Source: Prunus persica (lineage: Eukaryota; Streptophyta; Magnoliopsida; Rosales; Rosaceae). Taken from it: a stretch of DNA of 64,000 nt. A model generated the notes under the pieces. That model made no database searches and had not been told where the DNA came from. It saw nothing but the letters and a program-made list of their open reading frames with translations. The stretch covers positions 27,548,561 through 27,612,560 of the forward strand of contig NC_034009.1 in the NCBI RefSeq assembly GCF_000346465.2, given 5' to 3'. A program made the translations under genes and the position numbers. Numbering within the stretch: the first letter of the stretch is position 1; every line of letters starts with the position of its first letter. Of this stretch, positions 35,023 through 47,116 are shown piece by piece.

Positions 35023-36669
35023 AGTAAATATGCTTTTTATTTATTTATTTTAATTTTAATTTATTATTTTCTTTAAGGAACAAATATGACTAATTTAATT
35101 CGACCTAAACCCTCAATGAGAAATTTTTATGAGTGTGATCGTCATGTGGTTGTAGGAAAGTTAGGGTGAATTTTAGTAATTTTCCCTTTTCATGGTTGAA
35201 TTAGAGTTTGATGGCTAGCTTTTTGATTGAAGCTGCCAACTCAAAGTCCATGTCAAAGAACAAAAGAAAGAAGTTATGAATATTTTTTAATAGTAAATTG
35301 AGCTTAGACCCATAAAATTTATTTTAAATCACCTACAACCCATTCCTTTATTTTTCTATTTAAAATACCCAAATTTTTAAAATAATATCCGATGACTAGG
35401 ATTCAACTAAGCAAGTTACCTAATATAACTTAAAATATGATTTATTGTATTTTTCGGATTCCAAAACTACCTCTATTTATAAGTTAATGTGTTATGGGGG
35501 GTTGATGATGCACGTTGAATTTGGAAAGATCTCCAAATGGTTGTAATGGATGTAGGAATTAATTTATAAACTTATTTGAAATTAAATATTAAATTCAACA
35601 TTAATGTATTACAGTCCCGATCTCTTGGACCACAGGAGTCCAAGAGATTTGTAGTAACTCACCGTTAGATGTAAATTCAACGGTTCACTCAATCTTGAAC
35701 TCCTTTTAAGAAACTTTTTTGAACCATTAGATTAATATCCAACGGTGAGTGACCACAATTTCTTGGACTCCTGTGGTCCAAGAGATCAGGATTGTAGTAA
35801 TCTATAGGTTATTAACGTTTTGGTTTATTTAATAAAAAAAATTATGTTGTTTTCCTTTTATGAATTATACGACTAGTAATCTATTTTATTATAGTTTTAT
35901 GAATAATAGTGTACATTATAATTATGTTGAAAAATAATTTGATAATCTATTTATTGTTTGTTTTTTGAAAAGCATTTTTCTCTAAATAATGTATCTATTT
36001 TTTTTATCTAATAATGTATACCTAGTAAAACAATTTACCTAGTATAATGAACTTATTTTTTTTCTTCTAAATAATGCACCTATTTTTAATTTATAAAAAA
36101 TGTGCATAAATTTCAATTATACAACATACCGATTTTCTATAAATTATTGTGTACCTATTTTAATTTATGAAAAATGTACGGAAATTTCAATTACAAAGTA
36201 ATTGACCTAGTTTATTTTTTATTTTTTTGGTAAATAATATACCTATATTTTTATACGTATATATTTTTATTTTTATTTTTCATATGTAGATTATTGGATA
36301 TGTAATTTACACATATATATATATATATATATATATATGGTTTGCAATTTGGGGGCGATGTGTTAGAGGGAATGGCAACCAAAAGAAATAGAGTGATTGA
36401 TATACTATTAATAGGAAGTTTTAATTACAATTATGACAGTTAATGAAATACTTGGAATAAATTATAAATAAAATATGAAGTCTGATGGTAAACGATGTAA
36501 AAACATAGGAATACTATGACCTCTTATATCCTACTGGTCATTTAAGTTTGAAATTGAATTTTATACATAGATTTATGTCTAAAAAATAGAAATTGTAGGA
36601 ACCTATATTGGATAAGCACTATTTATAAAAATGGACTCCGCTTTTCACTGTGAACCATAGCTTGGAAGT
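35023..36669. other. A/T-rich intergenic DNA upstream of pectate lyase 1
   Basis: Apart from the foldback MITE, a diverged tandem repeat around CCTA(G/T)TTT...AATAAT...GTACCTA at 35985-36250, and a (TA)n run at about 36309-36338, I see nothing. No gene. Confidence 0.55.
35611..35797. mobile_element. Foldback MITE with ~60-bp inverted ends
   Basis: About 187 bp. The left arm (ATCTCTTGGACCACAGGAGT...CTCACCGTT) and right arm (AACGGTGAGT...ACTCCTGTGGTCCAAGAGAT) are near-perfect complements over ~60 bp around a ~65-bp centre. Non-coding. Superfamily not determined; flanking ATTA/TAAT may be the duplicated site. Confidence 0.8.
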
Positions 36670-36745
36670 GGTTCCCCAAACTTCCCGCCATATCTCCCAT
36701 CATCACTGGCAAATCCTCCATAGTTGCCTTAAGTATTTAAACACC
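36670..36745 (+). promoter_or_regulatory. Conserved promoter block and TATA-like box of pectate lyase 1
   Basis: GGTTCCCCAAACTTCCCGCC at 36670 followed by ATAT, and TATTTAA at about 36734. The same block with one change and the same ~64-base spacing to the TATA-like box occurs upstream of the second pectate lyase (60682 and 60747). Survival in both copies while flanks diverged suggests function. Confidence 0.55.
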
Positions 36746-36954
36746 CCCACCTTGAAGAATTATCCCAGGCCAAGCAAACCAAAATATATCCGATTAAACC
36801 CATTTTGATTCTCTTGTGGGTTCAATCTGTTTGGCTTGGGTTGGTCGCCTAGCTCCAAAGGCTAGCCCTCGAGTTAACCTTGGCTTCGCCCACCCGCCCA
36901 AGTACGTACCAGTTTGTTCCTCGCAAAGGGAACCAAACACAAAACACAAAAACA

Positions 36955-37976
36955 ATGGCAAAATTATTTAACTCATATATCCTTCTCTTCTTCTTTTTCT
37001 TATCCTTTGCTGCAATTATTGCCAATGCCGAAAGTGATCAACCTCAACAATTAGATGAGTATTGGAAAAAACGAGCTGAGCAAGCCGAAAACTACACCAT
37101 GGAATCTTACGAACCAAATCCTCAGAGAGTCACCGACGAGTTCAATGCTGAAGTTGGCGAGTAGGTCTTCTTCATCAATTAATTTCCTTCATCACAATAT
37201 ACATCGTTTCAATATGCATGCATGTTTCTTTTACATTACATAAATTTTCGTATCAACTTTCGTGGCTTAAATTTTGCATGCATGCAGGCTTATAATGGGG
37301 AAAAACGAGACAAGAAGGAACTTGAAGGGTCAAAAGAAATATGTTGGTCCATGCAAGGTAACCAACCCAATTGACTCCTGCTGGAGGTGTGACCCTAACT
37401 GGGCCAACAACCGCATGAAGATCGTGGACTGTATCCAAGGCTTCGGTCGCAAGACCACCGGGGGTAAAGGCGGACCTATTTATGTCGTGACTGATCCCTC
37501 AGATGGCGACTTGGTAAACCCTAGACCGGGAACCCTGCGTCACGCCGTGATTCAAAAAGGGCCTCTTTGGATCACCTTTGCACGCAACATGGTGATTAAG
37601 CTGCAGCAAGAGCTGATGGTGGCCAGTGACAAGACCATTGATGGTAGGGGAGCCAATGTTAACATATTTGACGGTGCTGGCATTACCATCCAGTTTGTGA
37701 AGAATGTGATCATCACCAACCTTCACATCAAACAAATTAAGGCCAAAGAAGGTGGAATTATCAGAGACTCCGTCGACCATTTTGGTCAGAGGACCAAGAG
37801 TGATGGTGATGGCATCTCCATCTTCGGCTCCTCCAACATTTGGATTGACCACGTTTCCATGGAAAATTGCACAGATGGGCTCATAGACGCCATCATGGGT
37901 TCCACCGGTATCACCATCTCCAACTGCCACTTCACTAAGCACAATGAGGTACGTACAAACCCTAAATTATAACATA

Positions 37977-38037
<61 letters not shown>

Positions 38038-38729
38038 GTATATAGTATATGTGTGTTCGTGGATATATATATATATATATTAAAAATTTGATATGCAGGT
38101 GCTGTTGTTCGGTGCCAGCAACAGCTACACTCAAGACAAGATGATGCAAATTACTGTGGCCTTCAACCACTTTGGTAAGGGTTTGGTGCAGAGGATGCCA
38201 AGGTGCCGGCACGGATTCTTCCACGTGGTGAACAACGACTACACCCACTGGCTCATGTATGCCATTGGTGGCAGCATGAACCCTACCATCATCAGCCAGG
38301 GTAACAGGTTCATTGCTGGTTTAAACTCCGCCACCAAAGAGGTAATTTTTCTTGTATAATATTTGTACCATCTCAACTAATCAACCGCCTTATAAGGTCT
38401 TAATTATTTTTCTAATAGCGTTTGCCGCGTGTATTAAAAAAATGGTAGCCTAGATGGTCAGACGAGATAGTTAGTTACTGATTGGTTGTGACTAAATATA
38501 TGATTAGGTGACGAAGAGGGAGTATACGGCAGAAGCGGAGTGGAAGAATTGGCTTTGGAAATCTGAGGGAGATTTGTTTATGAATGGAGCATTCTTTGTT
38601 GAATCTGGGAGCCCAGCCAATTTGCGCGCAGACAAGCTTGATATGATTCCCTTCAAGCCCGGCACCTACGTCACAAAAATGACTAAGTTTGCCGGCGCTC
38701 TTGACTGCTTTGTGGGCAAACCATGTTAG
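36955..38729 (+). CDS. Pectate lyase, copy 1
   Basis: Secreted PL1-family enzyme that cleaves de-esterified pectin by beta-elimination in the cell wall; needs calcium (family knowledge). Four exons, 36955-37160, 37288-37948, 38099-38341 and 38508-38729, give 443 residues. A signal peptide ([19 protein letters not shown]) is followed by a pectate-lyase N-terminal domain ([15 protein letters not shown]), then the parallel beta-helix. Diagnostic motifs: [29 protein letters not shown] and the catalytic [17 protein letters not shown]. It ends FVGKPC. ATG 36955 is preferred over an upstream in-frame start at 36880 because it places the signal peptide at the N-terminus. A (CT)n(TA)n microsatellite fills much of intron 2. 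Very similar to copy 2 at 61014. Members of this group are often pollen-expressed, which is inference here. Confidence 0.95.
37978..38085 (+). repeat. (CT)n followed by (TA)n in pectate lyase 1 intron 2
   Basis: About 20 CT units from 37979 followed by several TA runs up to 38080, ending just before the acceptor at 38098. Confidence 0.95.
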
Positions 38730-41226
38730 ACAGAGAGCTTTAATTTTTCCTGTTGTACATTCCTGCATGCAAGAAAATGTCGACGACGGAGGATGAGAAA
38801 GAAGCCTACTCTTCCGTCTTCACCAACAGAAGAAAAAGAGGAGTTGTATTCTATTATACAAAACGTTACTCTTTTTTTTTTTTTCTTTTTTTTTGGTTTG
38901 TTTGGGAAACACTTACGCGCACGTCATATTTCCTTTCTTAAATTAGAATGTATATTTAGAACCACAAATTAAGAACACGTACGTTCTATTTTTTGAAATA
39001 TAAATAATTTCAGCTTAACCGCATGACAAGTGTTTTAAAATAGCATCTGGAATGATCGCACTGTCCAAAACTACTTCTTAACTAAAGGAAAGTGCCAGGA
39101 TTGCGTGAATGAAGGTGCAGAGTCAGCTAGCATATAAGTATTACCCGACCATCAATCCTTATGCATCCTTTCTTGTCTAGTTTTTACTATTATTATTCAT
39201 TACTTTTACAAAGAGTCTAGTTACATTAATCGCAACAACAAGAAGAATTCACTACATAGTCAACAATAATAAATTTAAATATATATATATATTTTTAATA
39301 TAAATGATGGTCTAAACTATTCTAAATTAATCTAATTTATGGAAGAGGACTTGACTTTGGTGCAAGCGGATGGGTTCACTGCCGTGGCCAATTGAACTAA
39401 CCCACGTATGCAATTCTAATCAATTATTTGTTTGCTCGTTAATCAACATTAACAGTAAGGTGCAATACATACTAGACACTACTGCTGTTTGTGCACATTT
39501 CCTCCCTTAGAATATTCGGAGAAGATCCTTGCGTCTCTTGAATGAACTCTTTTAAGAACCCTACAAAATCAATGGTGGTCAGTTGGGGAACACCGGTGTG
39601 CTGTTGGTCAAGAGCCCACTACTAGAAAAACAGCCATTACCCATTGATTATCTAGATAATAAAAAAACATAAAAGTAGCTTTTGAATTTTGTTTAGAAAC
39701 TAAGGCCCGTTTGGTAACGTTTTAAGGGGTTGTTTTTATTTTCAGAGAACACGTTCGATGGCCCAAAAACAGAAAACATTGAGAATGTTTTTATAAAATG
39801 AAAACAAGTTCATGTGTACTTGTAAAAAATAGTAAACAAGTTGTTTTCATTCTCGTGGGAAACGTTTTCATAAAAACAACTCACATATTATTATTTCAAA
39901 TTGTACTAGTAGAGACGTTTTCATTGTTTTTATTTTCTGAAGAAGTTTTCTAATTAATCTATCAGACACATTTTCATTTCTTGAAAATGCAAATTCGTTT
40001 TCTTGCTTTTATTTTCTGAAAATATTCTAAAAAAACATTCTTCGAAAACGTTACCGAACGGGTCCTAATTCTCCCACCATACCTATTAAAAGTATTTGGG
40101 ATAGACACTAGAAATAAAGTGATTTTCATTTTCTTCCTTTCATATTTGGCCCTTTTATCAGAATCAATTTGTCAAACAAACTCGGCTCCACTCACAAATC
40201 AGCCAAACAAGCTTGGCTGGCTCCCCATTTTTGTTTGCAAACTGCTTGCCTCCCCTTCACTCAGCCGCCTTGGCGTTTTGCCTTCAATTGGATACTGACT
40301 TCTTTTTCTAGTCTCTTCCATTTATTAACTTTTTTCCTACAGAAACTAATGTTTAATAGTGAAACACCATAATTAGAACTATGAAAAACCTTATTGGCGG
40401 CATAAGTACTATTTCCTGCTGATTTCAAAATACAAAATTTCAAATAGGCGGGAGAATGTTTCTATAAACTAGAGAATCTTTAGTTTGGTATGTACAAACA
40501 GATCTCGATTCTTTGCATTTACCCGTATTTAGTTTCATCTCAACAATTACAACAATTACCCGTATAGCCACATGCCTTACTTTTAGTTGATCTTTTTTTT
40601 TTTTTTTTTAAAAATCAAAACTGATGGCTAACTCCGTTACTTTACGACTTTTACCAGTACTTTGGCTCCCAATTCATCACCACACAACTGCATTCGTTCT
40701 TTTTTAATCTTCTGAGAAGTTTAATTCAATGAATTTGTGAGCTCGGAGCATCATATATATGTCTGAATAAAATTTGGTGTCGTTGGCTTTGTTTACTGGA
40801 AGTTGGGGGTTTGGATTCAATTTCTAATTTAATCCCAACTTCCCCATCTGTTTTCAAAATTATTTTGTAGCAGATTTTGTGTTTTAAAAAAAAATTCTGA
40901 TTTGAGTGCCCCACCTCCATTAGCTTGTTGGGTTTAAGCATTGTCTCTTTCTTTCTCCTTTTTGTCATTGTTGAAGGTTTCTGGTCATTTTCGACCCAAA
41001 AAAAAAAAAAGAGTTATGGGCACATGTGGAAACTAGAATACGAGGGTTGTGCAATGGATTAATCAATTGCCTCTTTTCCTGCCATTAGAAACATAGTTAA
41101 TAGTCCATGTTTTCCTGTAAGTCGGAGGAATAAAAAGCAAAGAAATCAGCAACAATTGAAGAAGAAGATGACAAGCAGAAAAACATTAACATCGTAAATA
41201 ACATTAAAGTTAAGATAGCTGATGTG
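38730..41226. other. Pectate lyase 1 3' UTR and intergenic DNA
   Basis: Likely 3' UTR to about 38950, then A/T-rich DNA containing a CACTA-like end at 39617 and a MITE (39714-40065). Open frames here (for example 40169-40372, 40726-40968) lack recognisable homology. No gene. Confidence 0.5.
39714..40065. mobile_element. Tourist-like MITE
   Basis: 352 bp with inverted ends GGCCCGTTTGGTAACGTTTT and its near-complement AAAACGTTACCGAACGGGTCC. TAA lies directly outside both ends (39711-39713 and 40066-40068). Non-coding, with several internal TTTTCATT/TTTTCTGAA repeats. Confidence 0.8.
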
Positions 41227-41465
41227 GCTTGTGTTGGAAAGTAATCAATACCTGATTTTACGGGAACTAGAATAGGAAAACCTTCTTTTGTTATAAATCT
41301 AGAGAAATTGGAGAGGAAATTGAGAGAGAGAGAGAAGAGAATGTTTTCTCTTCATTGAATGTGTGTCATTTAATTACAGGAATGGAGAAGCCCTATTTAT
41401 AGGCATTTGGGCTCCATCACATTTACAACACTCCCCCTTGGAGACCACAAATGATATAGAATATG

Positions 41466-41852
41466 CCTCGTTAAAACCCTTGCCAGTAAAAACCCAGTGG
41501 GACAAAAACTAGTTAAAGGAAAAAAGAGTACATAATCATGTGTAACATAAAATTCTATGTATATTGACGCGCGTGCGACACTGCCTCGTTAAAACCTTGC
41601 CAGGAAAAATTCAGTGGGATAAAAACCTGGACGAAGGAAAAAGAGTACAATGTTTGAAGATCTTTATTGATAGCACGCTCCCCCTGATGCTTGGCAAAAT
41701 ATCTTTAAGTCATACTGTTGATCACCTTTCTGAATATCGTAGTTGACACTGCTTCTGTGAGTCAATCTTAAGCGACACTGCCTCGTTAAAACCTTACCAG
41801 GAAAAACCCAGTGGGATAAAAATCTGGATGAAGAAAAAAGAGTACAGTGTAT
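41466..41852 (-). repeat. Three copies of a ~65-bp motif near the element 3' end
   Basis: The motif (plus strand CTCGTTAAAAC, CTTGCCAG, AAAACCCAGTGGGA, then AAAAAGAGTACA) occurs at about 41467-41530, 41584-41651 and 41781-41847. The same motif is, from memory, frequent downstream of pol in plant copia elements. The copies are separated by unrelated 50-130-bp spacers. Confidence 0.8.
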
Positions 41853-42879
41853 GAAGGTCTTTATTAAAACCACGCTCCCCCTGATGAATATCTCCCCCTG
41901 AAAAATTTATGACTAGCCATCCCAAAGTGGTGGTGATGGAGCTGAGCTCTATCTGGTCTAGTATACTTCCGGAAAAATATTTAAGGACCAACGGATAAGA
42001 CTCATAAAAATGCTTCAATACTTTTTTAGTATAAGCAAGAATCTCGTTGGCATAATGCTCGATCGAGATAAATATTTCATGAATTCTGCAGAAGCTTTAA
42101 TGTGTTGCAATCACATTATAATCAATGTACTCACTGAGGTAATTTATGCATATTAATATTGAGTACAAATTTTGTGCTTCAAGCACATGTCCTTTAGGGA
42201 CTTGCTTTATGCAATGTCAATCCTCTCAACGGATTTTGTCTAAAAGGGATTAAACTTTATGACACATTATATAGCTTTTACCCAGCTATTTATACATCTT
42301 TAGGAAATCGCTTCTGGCGATATGCTCTGTGCATTTAATAACCCTTTAAGATAATATGTTGGTCTCCGTAATTGTGTAATAAGGGGGGCACAATTGAATC
42401 TGTAAATATGGAGAAAACCCAACATTCCTTGTTTCTGCCAGAAACAGTGTGTCATACAAAGTAGGTATATTCCCTTTTATTCCGAACACCCAAGTATAAA
42501 TTTCAGTATTAACGTCTTTTGGGGTTCGTACTGTGGGTTTGTTCTTTCACGTTCATTCTCATCTATAATGGAATTACCTCGTTCCATTTTGGCCAATGAT
42601 ATTGTCGACATTTAATAATTGAACGTGGTTCCAATCAACACAGCCCATTGATGATTTGAGTAGCTACTCCAAAACCAAAAATTGTCATTCATCAATTCAT
42701 GATCCCACCATTCTCATTTGCATGCGCATGCATCAATTATAAGCATTTCTTTACTTTTGGGTACCCAAGCCACTTCAGGGGGCTTTTATTATGTGAGAAT
42801 GTGGATTATAACCTCCAATGGAGCGTTATTTAGCAGGAGGGCGTGGATAATCTCTATTTAGGGAGTTGGAACATTTAGA

Positions 42880-43150
42880 ACCCATATATCTGTCATGCTG
42901 AAGGCATGCCACAGATTAATACATACATGTCAATTGATTTCTGGGACCTTAACCCATATTATGGGACTTTAACCCATATAATTTGCTACGCATTAGGCGT
43001 GCATAATATCAATATTGACATGTCAAAGGATTGTCCTTTCGGGACTTCAATCCACATCATTTGCTACGCAACAGGCGTGCATCATATTGATCACTGCTAT
43101 ACCCATATTCTATTCTTATGGGACTTTAATCTGTGCAGTGTATTATCAAT
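42880..43150 (-). repeat. Diverged tandem repeat, GGGACTTTAACCCATAT type
   Basis: GGGACTTTAACCCATATAAT, TTGCTACGCA(T/A)(T/C)AGGCGTGCAT and CATATTGA/AATATTGA units recur two to three times over ~270 bp. Non-coding. Confidence 0.6.
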
Positions 43151-44173
43151 GTATCCAACTTGCAATCTGTAAAATTTGCATTAATAATTCATGGATACAT
43201 ACAAGCCATTCTTTTGGAACAGACTTATCTCCCCATTTGGTTACCTCTCAAGATAAAATATCAAATAAGTATATAAGCATAAAAAGAACACAAGTATTGC
43301 TTACATCCTTAGGTGGGAGAAACTTTTCTCAAGTATCATTCAAGCTCGTATCGGCCCAGTAAATATAACGTAGCGCTTGATGATCTAGTTTTATCCTGCA
43401 AGAGCAAAATCACAACTCTTTTCTCTGTCAAAAACAAATAACCCTCAGAGAGTTACAAAAAGAGAAAAAATGCAAAATAAAATAAAATTGTGATATTGAT
43501 TGCAAGAGAAGGTAAGCAATCAGGGAAGGAAGCTGGTGGGAGCAGACAATAAGCTCTCATATCTCCTAGTCTAGAAGGACTTTCGGAGATTAGAGCATAA
43601 GATCGCCTTCACAGTTTTCTGATGTAGCGGAAACGTGATCAGGGATAGTCTTGCTTCCTGAATGGATGATCAGAGATAGTCTTGCTTCTCGGGCATATTG
43701 AGTGCTCACTGATAAGAAAAATAAGTAGATATCGCATCACTAGGTATGGAGTAAACTGGATGTCTTCTGCAAAGAAAATTTCGTTAGTAACACATTTATA
43801 CACAAATACAATGAATAGGTAGAACCGGTGAATTTCAAATTAACCATAGGAAAATTGCGAGATTCTCGGGATACTTTTGAAAAAGTAGCTCCGTGAAATC
43901 CGCAAAGCAAGATCGGCTTTTGACGAAAATAATACTTTGAAAACGCCGAAAGTGCCGACAAACATTAATGGAGGCCACGTGAAGTTTTGGAATCTGGGAA
44001 AGAAAATATGGGGATCCGAAAAGATATTGGGATTCTGAAAAAACTGTAGCCATATTTCCTCCTATAGATATTGCCTTTGCAAAACTTGATTGGAGCAACT
44101 GCGTTTCAACTTAACTTCCTTCATTTTCTGAAACTTTAGTTTTCTTAAGGCTTTCTTCGAAACCTTCTTAAAA

Positions 44174-44725
44174 ATGGCTTCCTCTTCTTTCTGCCCAAAT
44201 TATTTCAATTTAAATGATACTCCCACAACAACCAGTGACGCCCAAGTTTGGCGTCCATCCTTTGTATCCAAAAATCGTCATCTCACAGTTAATGATTCTG
44301 TGATGATGAATGATGCTACTGCTGTCATAGTAGCTAGGAATTGCATTACTCCAATGGATGAAATGTTGTTGACAGGGAGATCAGAGGAAGAGGCTATTGA
44401 TGACTCAATGGCTTTTAGCATTCAGAGTGCTGTTTTTGTTTCTAACATGGCTGATCGTTTGCGTGCCAGAGCAAACGAGGTTGAGAATTTAACAACTGAA
44501 AATTCGTCTCTCCAAAGAATGCTTCATGAGTCTCAACAGGAGGTTGAGAAACTTAAAGGAGAGAATAATGTCTTGTTGAAACTGGTGAGTTCGTACTCTG
44601 TTGATACACTGAGAAGGCTAGACATGCTGCAGGTCTCCAATGAAAGAATTTTGGGAGACCATGAGAAGCTCATGGCTAAGCTTAAGAGGCGTCGTCCTCT
44701 TCCTTCAGAGGCTTCCGGAACATAA
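44174..44725 (+). CDS. Coiled-coil protein of unknown function, antisense to its retroelement
   Basis: I do not recognise a family. An uninterrupted 183-codon frame opposite to the sense direction of the surrounding LTR element. The N-terminal ~90 residues are Ser/Thr/Asn-rich (MASSSFCPNYFNLNDTP, WRPSFVSKNRHLTVNDSV); the C-terminal half has strong heptad character (RARANEVENLTTENSSLQ, ESQQEVEKLKGENNVLL) and a basic end (AKLKRRRPLPSE), suggesting a leucine-zipper-like dimer and perhaps nuclear targeting. No transmembrane segment or signal peptide. Good start context (AAAAATGGCT). The upstream 200 bases include a CACGTG core at about 43976 and CCTATAGATA as a weak TATA candidate. It may be a captured host gene or an accessory ORF of the element; codon integrity favours recent function. 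Confidence 0.6.
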   Translation: MASSSFCPNYFNLNDTPTTTSDAQVWRPSFVSKNRHLTVNDSVMMNDATAVIVARNCITPMDEMLLTGRSEEEAIDDSMAFSIQSAVFVSNMADRLRARANEVENLTTENSSLQRMLHESQQEVEKLKGENNVLLKLVSSYSVDTLRRLDMLQVSNERILGDHEKLMAKLKRRRPLPSEASGT

Positions 44726-45739
44726 TTTATTTTTATAGATTTTACAGGGCCTGCACCTTCATTGCAGGAAAAAATCTATCTGTTGTATGTTCCTGTTATA
44801 ATAATTGCGCACATTCTTAAACTTGCAATTGTGGTTTTTACGTCTTTTCAAAATGACGGTTTGGAACCTTGTGCCTTATAGGTTCAAATAACCACATCGA
44901 CTCTCCCAAATTTCATATTTCAACGTATGGAACTTTTGGCCTGTGCTAAACACAAACTCAGAATTTATTTGCCCTTTTTCAAATGAACATGAAATATGGA
45001 TTGAGTAAAAGTCACGCTAATATCTCATATATTTGGGTTCATGAGCTTCCAGATATAACAAAATATATGGGAAGCCTCAATTCATCATTCTCTTATGCCA
45101 AAGAAATATGTGGCGTACCACAATTTGCAATAATACCTCAAGGGTTGTCCATTTAATTATTGGAACTTCAGGTTCTCAACACTGTTAGATTTTGAACCTC
45201 AAGCCAAAATCACATGTTCTCATGGTATGGACATTCTTACAATTTTCTGTACATATATCTGGACTTCAAACCCTTACATAATTGTCCATATTTTGAGGAA
45301 CTTCTGGCATCTCATTTAATTGCTCATCCATGAGTTTAAGGAACTACAGGTTCCCTTTTGTATATAGTGACGGTTTACCCAAAATGGTTAATATTTATGT
45401 ATACGTCACTATTCATATATCCGGTACTATTCATGTGGACAGTACATTTGCCAGTACAGTTATCATCCATGTGTACGGTATTATGAAACAATACAGTACT
45501 GTTACATCATTAAGGAACCCCAGGTCTTTATTTACATGTCAGGGATCAAGGACCCTCAAGTCCAATCACATGTTTACAAATATAGTACCGGAGAGACTGC
45601 CAGCTCTCATATTAACATCATCATCAAGGATCTTCAAGTCCTGATGTAATTGTATGATGAGGATCAAGGAACTTCTGGTCCTGATCTGCATACTGTAAAA
45701 ACTCATCATACAGCACAATTAATCCATAAAATAAATTAC

Positions 45740-46215
45740 TGGTAAATAAATTACTGGTATGGACGATAAACCCGCACCACACTTTAAATAAATGTAAATG
45801 TGCGGTAAATTAAATTCATAAAGTAAACGTGCTTGTATGGGCACTAATTCTGCTCCATACATTTAAATAAAAGTAAAGGCGTGGATGATAAACCCGCACC
45901 ACCCTTTTAAATAAATGTAAATGTGCAGTAAAATAAATTCATAAATTAAATTGCTTGCTGTATGGACGTTAATCCCGCACCATACTTTAAATAAAATTAA
46001 ATGTGCGGTAAAGTAAATTCATAAATTAAATTGCTTGCTGTATGGACGTTAATCCCGCACCATACTTTAAATAAAATTAAATGTGCGGTAAAGGAAATTG
46101 TGCTTGTATGGACACTAATTCTGCTCCATACATTTAAATAAAAGTAAAGGCGTGGACGATAAACCCGCACCACCCTTTTAAATAAATACTGTTGTATGGA
46201 CGATAAACCCGCACC
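45740..46215 (-). repeat. Tandem array, CCCGCACCA units
   Basis: Seven to eight units of ~60-75 bp share TGTATGGACG(A/T)TAA(A/T)CCCGCACCA, CTTTAAATAAA and AAATGTGCGGTAAA. One ~75-bp unit is repeated nearly exactly at about 45955-46090. Non-coding on both strands. Confidence 0.85.
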
Positions 46216-46619
46216 ATACAGTAAATAAAATAAATATAAATAAGGGGTTAAAACCACCACCGAATAAAATAAGAAAAATGTTAGTATTAGTAACGGTCTC
46301 CCACTGATAATATGTTTAGTATTACCAAGGGTCCATTTTTGTTAATGGTTAGTAATAGAAAAGCAGATAAATATAATAGGAAATAATAGGGAAGATCAGG
46401 GAGCAGAGATCTTATCGTTACTTTAGGGTCAGTGCCCTTGCTGAGTGATTTTTTTATTATTTATATTTATTTATTTATTTTTCTTTCTTTCGGTGGGTTT
46501 GCTGTTGGATCTTCTTTATCGGTGGGTGCTGCTCATCATTTCGGTCTGTCAAAGTTGCCTCTGCATTTACACTGTTTTATTCTCTGTCCTTGCCGACTGG
46601 AGAAAACCTCATCATCATC

Positions 46620-46931
46620 CGCGCAAACACAAAACTTAACTCCATTTTGAACCGGCGTCTTTGGGTCAACAAATGCCCAATTCAGTCCAAAATGCCTCCA
46701 GTCCTGAAGAGCTCTCTTGCCCTTTTCATAAGTGTCAACACCAGAACCAACCAAAACGCGCGCATGGTTGAACAAGAAACCATTGTTTGAGAGCCCCTTG
46801 TCTTCTTGGAGGGAAGACAGGGACTTAGTAGTAGCTCCCCTGAATTTAGCCTCATAGTTAAAGCTACCTGACCTGTCAATGCAAGCCTTTTGTTCTTCAG
46901 GACTTGGCCTAATCCAGCTCAAGAAAACCAT
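46620..46931 (-). pseudogene. Captured fragment of a UPF0548 (DUF1990) gene
   Basis: Minus-strand reading MVFLSWIRPSPEEQKACIDR, FNYEAKFRGATTKSLSSL, NHARVLVGSGVDTYEKGKRA, LNWAFVDPKTPVQNGVKFCV is the N-terminal half of the plant UPF0548 protein family (At2g17695-like; from memory). It is followed by unrelated residues, so the C-terminal half is missing. It begins at a Met, which matches the native start codon of the family. The molecular function of the family is unknown to me. Confidence 0.8.
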
Positions 46932-47116
46932 GCCTTTCAGTTTGAAGATGTTGCGCTGGGTTCGGATTTGCAGAGATGAAACCGTGTTGAGGTGGTGCCA
47001 CTGAGGGCTCGTCAGCTATGGTTGGATTGGATCTTGCAGAGAACTGGAAGGTGATGCCCACTAACTGTTCGACAAAATTCGTGTGAAACAAATATGAAAT
47101 ACACACCTGTCTTTCG

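Noticed and set aside
37499..37942. Minus-strand ORFs of 147 and 259 codons (also 61268-62047) over the pectate lyases
   Set aside because: Antisense shadows of conserved exon 2; the reading is the reverse complement of beta-helix codons and lacks any domain.
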